Assembly (NCBI GenBank): GCA_903909555.1 | Contig: CAIVWG010000240.1 | Span: forward strand, 1 to 48,467 | DNA: 48,467 bases | Direction: 5' to 3' | Source of the DNA: an uncultured bacterium | GTDB lineage: Bacteria; Actinomycetota; Actinomycetes; S36-B12 | Part shown: piece by piece, positions 43,732-48,467 of the stretch | Layout: each line of letters starts with the position of its first letter | Position numbering within the stretch: the first letter of the stretch is position 1 | Position numbers and translations under genes: made by a program | Notes under the pieces: generated by a model | What the model was told of the DNA's origin: nothing | Seen by the model: the letters and a program-made list of their open reading frames with translations, nothing else | Database searches by the model: none

Positions 43732-45185
43732 CCTTGCCCGACGACGGTCCGGGCTCTCCCGGCCGGCCTGCGAGCGCGTGGACCCTGGCCCGGCTCGCCC
43801 CGGTCATCAAGGCCTACGACGTGCGCGGCGTGGTGCCCGACCAGTGGGATGCCTCGCTCGCCCGTGAGATCGGTGCCGCTGCCGTCGAGGTTCTCGGGGT
43901 GCGCGCAGAGGATGGCGGACCGGGCGCGATCGTGATCGGGCAGGACATGCGTCCCAGCGGCGAGGAACTCGTGGAGGCGTTCGCGGACGGGGTCACGTCA
44001 CGGGGCTGCGACGTGATCCGGATCGGACTGTCGAGCACCGACGGCCTCTACTTCGCCTCCGGGGCGCTCGGCCTTCCCGGCGCGATGTTCACGGCGAGCC
44101 ACAACCCGGCGCGCTACAACGGCATCAAGCTCTGCCGGGCGAATGCCGCCCCGGTCGGGGAGGAGACCGGGCTGCGCGACATCCGCGATCTCGTCGCGTC
44201 CGGCCTCACGCCGCCCCGGTCAGGCCGGGGAACGGTGAGCGAGCGCGACATGCTGGGCCCGTATGCGGAGTACCTCCGCGGTCTCGTCGACCTGCGGGGT
44301 GGCCGCCCCCTGCGCGTCGTGGTCGATGCCGGGAATGGCATGGCGGGCCTCACCGTCCCCGCCGTACTCGGGCGCGCGGCGGGGCTGGAGTCGCTGCCCC
44401 TGGACGTCCTCCCGATGTACTTCGAGCTCGACGGCACGTTCCCCCACCACGAGGCAAACCCGATCGAGCCCGAGAACCTCCGCGACCTGCAGGAGGCCGT
44501 GGTGCGCACGGGGGCGGACCTCGGACTCGCCTTCGACGGAGACGCCGATCGATGCTTCGTCGTCGACGAGCAGGGGCGTGCCGTCACGCCGTCCGCCATC
44601 ACGGCCCTCATCGCCGCGCGCGAGCTCGCCCGCGAGCCGGGGGCGACGATCATCCACAACTGCATCACCTCGCGCGCCGTCCCGGAGGTGATCGCGGAGA
44701 GCGGGGGCGTCGCCGTGCGCACCCGCGTCGGGCATTCCTTCATCAAGGCGCGCATGGCCGAGACCGGCGCGGTGTTCGGGGGCGAGCACTCGGGCCACTT
44801 CTACTTCGCGGACTTCTGGCGCGCGGACTCGGGGATGCTCGCGGCCCTCCACGTGCTCGCCGCACTCGGCGAGTCCCCCGCGGGTACCTCACTGTCCCAC
44901 CTGCTCGCCCCCTACGACCGCTACGTGGCGAGCGGGGAGATCAACTCCGAGGTGGCCGACGTCGCCGCTGCGGCCGCCGACGTCCGGGGCGCCTTCGCCG
45001 GTCGGGATGGCGTCGAGCTCGACGATCTCGACGGGCTCACGGTGAGCGCTCCCTCGTGGTGGTTCAACCTGAGGCCCAGCAATACCGAACCCCTGCTCCG
45101 GCTCAATGTCGAGGCAGTGGATGCTGGCACCATGGAGGCCGTGCGCGACGAGGTGCTGGCCCTGGTGAGAGGGGGATCGCGATGA
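43728..45185 (+). CDS. manB: Phosphomannomutase/phosphoglucomutase
   Basis: Enzyme of 485 residues that interconverts mannose-6-phosphate and mannose-1-phosphate. All four alpha-D-phosphohexomutase sites are present: the phosphoserine loop FTASHNPARYNGIKLC with Ser124, the metal site DGDADR at 270-275, the sugar loop GGEHSGHFYF and the phosphate site RPSNTEPLLRLNVEA. The start is a GTG overlapping the DUF3499 stop. It lies between manC (upstream) and manA (downstream), so the three genes give GDP-mannose from fructose-6-phosphate, for mannosylated lipids and glycans of the envelope. Confidence 0.96.
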   Translation: MTLPDDGPGSPGRPASAWTLARLAPVIKAYDVRGVVPDQWDASLAREIGAAAVEVLGVRAEDGGPGAIVIGQDMRPSGEELVEAFADGVTSRGCDVIRIGLSSTDGLYFASGALGLPGAMFTASHNPARYNGIKLCRANAAPVGEETGLRDIRDLVASGLTPPRSGRGTVSERDMLGPYAEYLRGLVDLRGGRPLRVVVDAGNGMAGLTVPAVLGRAAGLESLPLDVLPMYFELDGTFPHHEANPIEPENLRDLQEAVVRTGADLGLAFDGDADRCFVVDEQGRAVTPSAITALIAARELAREPGATIIHNCITSRAVPEVIAESGGVAVRTRVGHSFIKARMAETGAVFGGEHSGHFYFADFWRADSGMLAALHVLAALGESPAGTSLSHLLAPYDRYVASGEINSEVADVAAAAADVRGAFAGRDGVELDDLDGLTVSAPSWWFNLRPSNTEPLLRLNVEAVDAGTMEAVRDEVLALVRGGSR

Positions 45186-45370
45186 GCGGCGCGCTGGGAC
45201 TCGACCCGGTCCTGCTGGAGGTCCTCGCCTGCCCGTGCGAGGAGCATGCGCCCGTGCGCCCCGACGTCGAGCGCGGGCTCCTCGTGTGCACCGCGTGCGG
45301 CCGGGGCTTCCCCGTCCGCGACGGCATCCCCGTGATGCTGCTCGACGAGGCGATCCCGCCGCAGGGCTGA
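45182..45370 (+). CDS. Trm112-like zinc-ribbon protein
   Basis: Small protein of 62 residues starting at an ATG that overlaps the manB stop (ATGA). It has the Trm112 family (PF03966) layout: LDPVLLEVLACPCEEHAPVR, then a CTACGRGFPVRDGIPVMLLD end. Cysteines in CPC and CTAC form the likely metal site. In other organisms Trm112 proteins activate methyltransferases, but the small bacterial versions beside manB/manA have no proven role. It is separated from manA by a single base. Confidence 0.9.
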   Translation: MSGALGLDPVLLEVLACPCEEHAPVRPDVERGLLVCTACGRGFPVRDGIPVMLLDEAIPPQG

Positions 45371-45371
45371 C

Positions 45372-46460
45372 GTGCACGTCGTCGAAGGCGCGCTCAAGGA
45401 GTACGACTGGGGGGTCGTCGACGGCCTCGCCCGATGGCACGGGCGCGCGACGGGGCGGCCGCAGGCGGAACTCTGGTTCGGATCCCACCCGGCGGGACCG
45501 GCGGTCGTGGTCGAGGGGGAGGATCGCGGAAGGTCGCTCGCCGATCTTTCGGCCTACGCCGGCATGCCGATGGTCAAGCTTCTCGCCGCCTCGACACCGC
45601 TGTCCCTGCAGGTGCATCCGGATCGCGCACGCGCGGAGGCCGGGTGGCGCGTCCAGCAGGGCGCACCGTCGGCGGAGTGGCTCTACTCCGACGCTGCGGA
45701 GAAGTCCGAGATGCTGTGCGCGATCGCGTCCTTCGACGCACACGCCGGCTGGCGCGACCCCGCGGCCGCGGCCGACGTCCTGGCCCGCGCGGGCGCGCCG
45801 TTGGCGATCACCGCGGCCGTCTCCGCCGGGGACCACCCCGCAGCGGTACGGATGCTGCTCTCCCTCGAGCCGTCGGTGAGCGCACCCATCGCCCGGCGAC
45901 TGGTCGCCTCGGCGACGGCGGCAGGCTGGCCGGCCGATGCGGTGTCGGCCCTGGCCCGGGTGGCCGCGACCCATCCCGACGATCCCGGTGTCCTCGTCAC
46001 GGTCCTGCTCGACCACGTGCTGCTCGCCCCCGGACAGGCGCTCACGGTCCCGGCCGGAGTAGTCCACTCCTACGTGTACGGGCTCGGGGTCGAGGTCATG
46101 ACCTCGTCGGACAACGTGCTCAGGCTCGGTCTCACGTCCAAGCCGGTCGCCCCCGACGAGGCGCTCGCGGCCGTGCGCGAAGACCGTCGCCCCGCGGTGG
46201 TCGAGGCCTTCACCGGCGACGTCCTCGGGTCGCCCGATCTGCCCTTCGCGCTCACGTTCGCCGATCGCCCGCTGGCACAGGCACCCGGCGCGTACCGGAT
46301 CGTCCTCGCCCTCGCCGGGGAGGTGGACGCGACCTGCGACTCGACGGCCGCGGTGCTGCCCGAAGGCCGCGCCCTCGTGCTCCTGCCCGACGACGGCGAG
46401 GTCCGCGTCGAGCCTTCGGGCACGGCCATCGTCGTGCGGGGCTCTCAGCCGCCCGGGTAG
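45372..46460 (+). CDS. manA: Mannose-6-phosphate isomerase, class I
   Basis: Zinc enzyme of 362 residues converting fructose-6-phosphate and mannose-6-phosphate. Metal ligands are visible as Gln80 and His82 in LQVHPD, the Glu in EKSEMLCAI and the His in PAGVVHSYVYGLG. The N-terminal LKEYDWG and AELWFGSHPAG and the signature VEVMTSSDNVLRLGLTSK are family hallmarks. The start is a GTG one base after the Trm112 gene. The last 16 bases overlap the 3' end of lpqB on the opposite strand, leaving no room for a terminator. Confidence 0.96.
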   Translation: MHVVEGALKEYDWGVVDGLARWHGRATGRPQAELWFGSHPAGPAVVVEGEDRGRSLADLSAYAGMPMVKLLAASTPLSLQVHPDRARAEAGWRVQQGAPSAEWLYSDAAEKSEMLCAIASFDAHAGWRDPAAAADVLARAGAPLAITAAVSAGDHPAAVRMLLSLEPSVSAPIARRLVASATAAGWPADAVSALARVAATHPDDPGVLVTVLLDHVLLAPGQALTVPAGVVHSYVYGLGVEVMTSSDNVLRLGLTSKPVAPDEALAAVREDRRPAVVEAFTGDVLGSPDLPFALTFADRPLAQAPGAYRIVLALAGEVDATCDSTAAVLPEGRALVLLPDDGEVRVEPSGTAIVVRGSQPPG

Positions 46461-48151
46461 GCGGGACTGGAGCCGCGATACGCGGGGCGCCAGCCGGTGC
46501 CGGCGTTGTCATAGAGGGTGCCGTCGGTTCCCTGCACCAACGTGGGATATCCCGGTGCGGCGGCCACGCGCTCGGCCAGCTGGGGGCCGCCGAGCGGCTC
46601 CAGGGTGGCGCGGGTGAGGTTGATCTCGTACACCTGGATCTCCTCGGCGCCGTTCGACGCGAGCATCACCAGCCGGTCCGAGCCTGCCCAGGCGACGTCG
46701 ACGACGCTGGCCAGGCGGTTCTCCACGCGCACGGGGGACTGGAGCTGAGCCGAACCCTCGCGCAGTACGACGACGGCCAGCATGACGAAGGTGCGCGGAC
46801 CGCGTCGCACGATGAGCGCAGCGCGGGTTCCGTCGCGGCTGATCGAGATGGATTCGACCGTCGCGCGCCGGGAGAGTCCGTCGATGGGAACCTCGACGAT
46901 GGCGCCGTCGTCGCGGACTTCGCGGACGATCCCGTCGGCCCCCACCACCCAGGCGCTCGTCCCGCCGCCGAATGAGGGCCGGGACTGGCCGGCCTCGGGG
47001 ATGACCTCGTTCAGTTGCTGACCGGCGGCGAGAGGCCCGACCCAGAGGGCACCCGCCGTGTCGAGTCCGGCGATGCGCGCGCCGTCGAGGGAGATGGCGA
47101 TCCCATCGAGCGGAGGCAGGGCCAGCCCCGCGGCCCCGGGCACGGCGCGAGGCGTCTGCTCGTCCAGGATGACCGCGCGACCGGCGACGACGGCGTACGG
47201 CGCGGTGTTGGCGGGCATCTGGTTGGGGTCGAACGTCGGCCAGGCATCCATGGGCTGGGGGTTGCCCACGCCGGGGACCGGGAACACCTGCCCGCCGGCG
47301 TTGAGGTCCACCGACCGGACGCCGGGCACCTGGCGCAGGGTCCAGACCACCTGCGCCGACAGGGCTCGCCGCGTCGCGCCGTCGGTGATGAGGGCGGAGG
47401 CATCGAGGTCGACGCGGGCCACCCCCTCGACGACCGGCACGGCGTCGACGGCGAGCTCGGTCCCGTCGGGGAGCGCGGTGCGCACGCCGGGGGCCAGCCA
47501 CTGCGAGGGGCCCGCGGTGAGCGCGCGCATGAGCGAGGTGGACAGCCCGGGCCCGTCCACGGGGATGAGGCGGGGGTCGGGCACCAGCGTGGTGAACGTG
47601 GGATCGAGGAAGTACACGGGATAGGAGCGGAAGGCCCGCTCCACATCGGACCGCGAGAGCAGCAGGCCCGTGGGCGGGTCGGCGATGCGCCACTGGCCGT
47701 CGATGAGGTCGAGGACGAACGCGTCGGTGATGACGCGGCCCGGCGGGGACACCTCGTAGCGGCCCTCGCTCGTGATGGCGCCCACCTGCGTCGCGGTCAT
47801 GTCGACCGCGGAGGGGCCGTTGGCGGCCAGCGTCGGGACGCCGTCGTACACGATGGTGCCCGTCGACGGATCCCATGACCCTGCCGCGAGGGGGGAGAGG
47901 TACTCGCGCGCGACGGCATGGTCATCCTCGAACGACGCCGAGGCCTGGATGAAGCCCGACACGATCTCCACGGGCGTCATGCCGGATTCCGGAGGCCGGG
48001 CGATGGCGCGCACCACGGAGTCCGGCTGCGCGACGTCGACCTGCTCGCCCTGGACGATCGGCCCGCTCGTGGGCATCGAAGCGCAGGCGGCGAGGAGCGC
48101 GGCGATGAGCGGACCGGCGACGATGCGGGCGGCGAGGCCGGGCGAGATCAC
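46445..48151 (-). CDS. lpqB: Lipoprotein LpqB (GerMN domain, MtrAB accessory)
   Basis: Lipoprotein of 568 residues. The signal peptide ends [11 protein letters not shown] with lipidated Cys23, and [12 protein letters not shown] directly after is the LpqB family start. Residues about 40-300 carry the [21 protein letters not shown] region and the GerMN-like domain ([32 protein letters not shown]), and the rest is a beta-propeller-like domain with the [13 protein letters not shown] repeat type. It interacts with the sensor kinase MtrB in mycobacteria and affects cell-wall homeostasis. The GTG start overlaps the mtrB stop, so they are co-translated. Confidence 0.95.
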   Translation of the reverse strand: MISPGLAARIVAGPLIAALLAACASMPTSGPIVQGEQVDVAQPDSVVRAIARPPESGMTPVEIVSGFIQASASFEDDHAVAREYLSPLAAGSWDPSTGTIVYDGVPTLAANGPSAVDMTATQVGAITSEGRYEVSPPGRVITDAFVLDLIDGQWRIADPPTGLLLSRSDVERAFRSYPVYFLDPTFTTLVPDPRLIPVDGPGLSTSLMRALTAGPSQWLAPGVRTALPDGTELAVDAVPVVEGVARVDLDASALITDGATRRALSAQVVWTLRQVPGVRSVDLNAGGQVFPVPGVGNPQPMDAWPTFDPNQMPANTAPYAVVAGRAVILDEQTPRAVPGAAGLALPPLDGIAISLDGARIAGLDTAGALWVGPLAAGQQLNEVIPEAGQSRPSFGGGTSAWVVGADGIVREVRDDGAIVEVPIDGLSRRATVESISISRDGTRAALIVRRGPRTFVMLAVVVLREGSAQLQSPVRVENRLASVVDVAWAGSDRLVMLASNGAEEIQVYEINLTRATLEPLGGPQLAERVAAAPGYPTLVQGTDGTLYDNAGTGWRPAYRGSSPAYPGG

Positions 48152-48467
48152 CGTGCTTCTCCCGCGGGGGATGCCCCGGACGCGGCCGAGGCCAGCGCCG
48201 CGTCGTCGGAGACGGGATCGTCGGGGGAGGCCTCGTCCCCGGGAATGGCGTCGGGCAGGGCCAGCGGGGAGTGGGCGACGTTGACGTCCGCGCGCCGGGG
48301 GAGGGTGAGGAGGAAGGCGGCTCCGTCGCCGGGGTGCCCCCAGGCCTCGAGGCGCCCCGCGTGGAGGCGGGTGTCCTCGAGGGCGATCGACAGGCCCAAG
48401 CCGGTCCCGCCCGTCTGGCGGGCGCGGGCGGGATCGGCGCGCCAGAAGCGGTCGAAGACGTGCTCGA
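48148..48467 (-). CDS. mtrB: Sensor histidine kinase MtrB, C-terminal part (5' end outside window)
   Basis: Only the last 106 codons or so are in the window. The ATPase-domain end is seen as [14 protein letters not shown] followed by the G2 box [13 protein letters not shown], then [20 protein letters not shown] 45-residue acidic tail ([18 protein letters not shown]) follows. Linkage to lpqB identifies it as MtrB, the partner of the response regulator MtrA that controls cell division and wall genes. Sensor and dimerisation domains lie outside the window. Confidence 0.93.
   Translation of the reverse strand, partial: EHVFDRFWRADPARARQTGGTGLGLSIALEDTRLHAGRLEAWGHPGDGAAFLLTLPRRADVNVAHSPLALPDAIPGDEASPDDPVSDDAALASAASGASPAGEAR

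Noticed and set aside
1..48467. Mobile elements, phage genes or CRISPR arrays
   Set aside because: No transposase, integrase or recombinase motifs, no regular short repeats with spacers, and no change in base composition that would mark an insertion. The only direct repeats are inside coding regions.

Overview
The window is about 48.5 kb of very GC-rich DNA with strongly GC-biased third codon positions and short intergenic gaps. Genes are often coupled by 4-base ATGA or GTGA overlaps. It carries WhiB, LpqB, MtrB, DUF3499, DUF5719 and the coenzyme F420 genes fbiA, fbiB and fbiC, with manC, manB and manA around them. That gene set and its order resemble the fbiA/fbiB-whiB2-manB-manA-lpqB-mtrB neighbourhood of mycobacteria and other Actinomycetia, so the source is an actinobacterium of that class. 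I cannot name the genus. I see no insertion sequence, integrase, phage gene or CRISPR array, and no gene-free stretch over 300 bases.

The left part (1-31 kb) is dominated by one-carbon and quaternary-amine catabolism. It opens with the C-terminal part of a molybdenum/tungsten formate dehydrogenase alpha subunit and an FdsD-like delta subunit. After a few unrelated genes (acidic repeat protein, cupin, SDR, tRNA-Thr, patatin, FUSC-like membrane protein) comes a minus-strand operon, gntR - dimethylglycine dehydrogenase-like - etfB - etfA - fhs - GyrI-like (12431 down to 5379). A secreted lipase lies next. Then follows a seven-gene minus-strand operon (20601 down to 14390): iclR - corrinoid protein - metV-like - metF - methyl-THF:corrinoid methyltransferase - RACo-type corrinoid activator - DUF1638. 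It faces a divergent non-pyrrolysine MttB/MtgB-family methyltransferase (20717-22156) across a short control region with a good IclR-type palindrome. Next are betA, betB, proV, a double-length fused proW, and proX.

Together these genes describe a nearly complete route. Choline or glycine betaine is imported by ProVWX and choline is oxidised by BetA/BetB. Betaine is demethylated to dimethylglycine by a corrinoid methyltransferase system that delivers the methyl group to tetrahydrofolate. Methyl-THF is oxidised by MetF/MetV, and dimethylglycine is demethylated by a folate-linked flavoprotein feeding ETF. The C1 unit leaves as formate (Fhs, yielding ATP) and then CO2 (formate dehydrogenase). No Rieske-type betaine monooxygenase is present in the window. 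FolD and the sarcosine step must lie elsewhere. This oxygen-independent type of demethylation module in an apparently respiratory actinobacterium is the most notable system here. The substrate assignment is inference from context.

The right part (30-48 kb) is core actinobacterial: a secreted metallophosphoesterase, a mannose-1-phosphate guanylyltransferase-like protein, fbiB and fbiA opposite fbiC, a WhiB2-like regulator, a large membrane glycosyltransferase that probably starts at CTG, DUF5719, DUF3499, phosphomannomutase, a Trm112-like protein, phosphomannose isomerase, lpqB and the end of mtrB. Several genes start 6-7 bases after a TANNNT box with no ribosome binding site, which points to widespread leaderless transcription.
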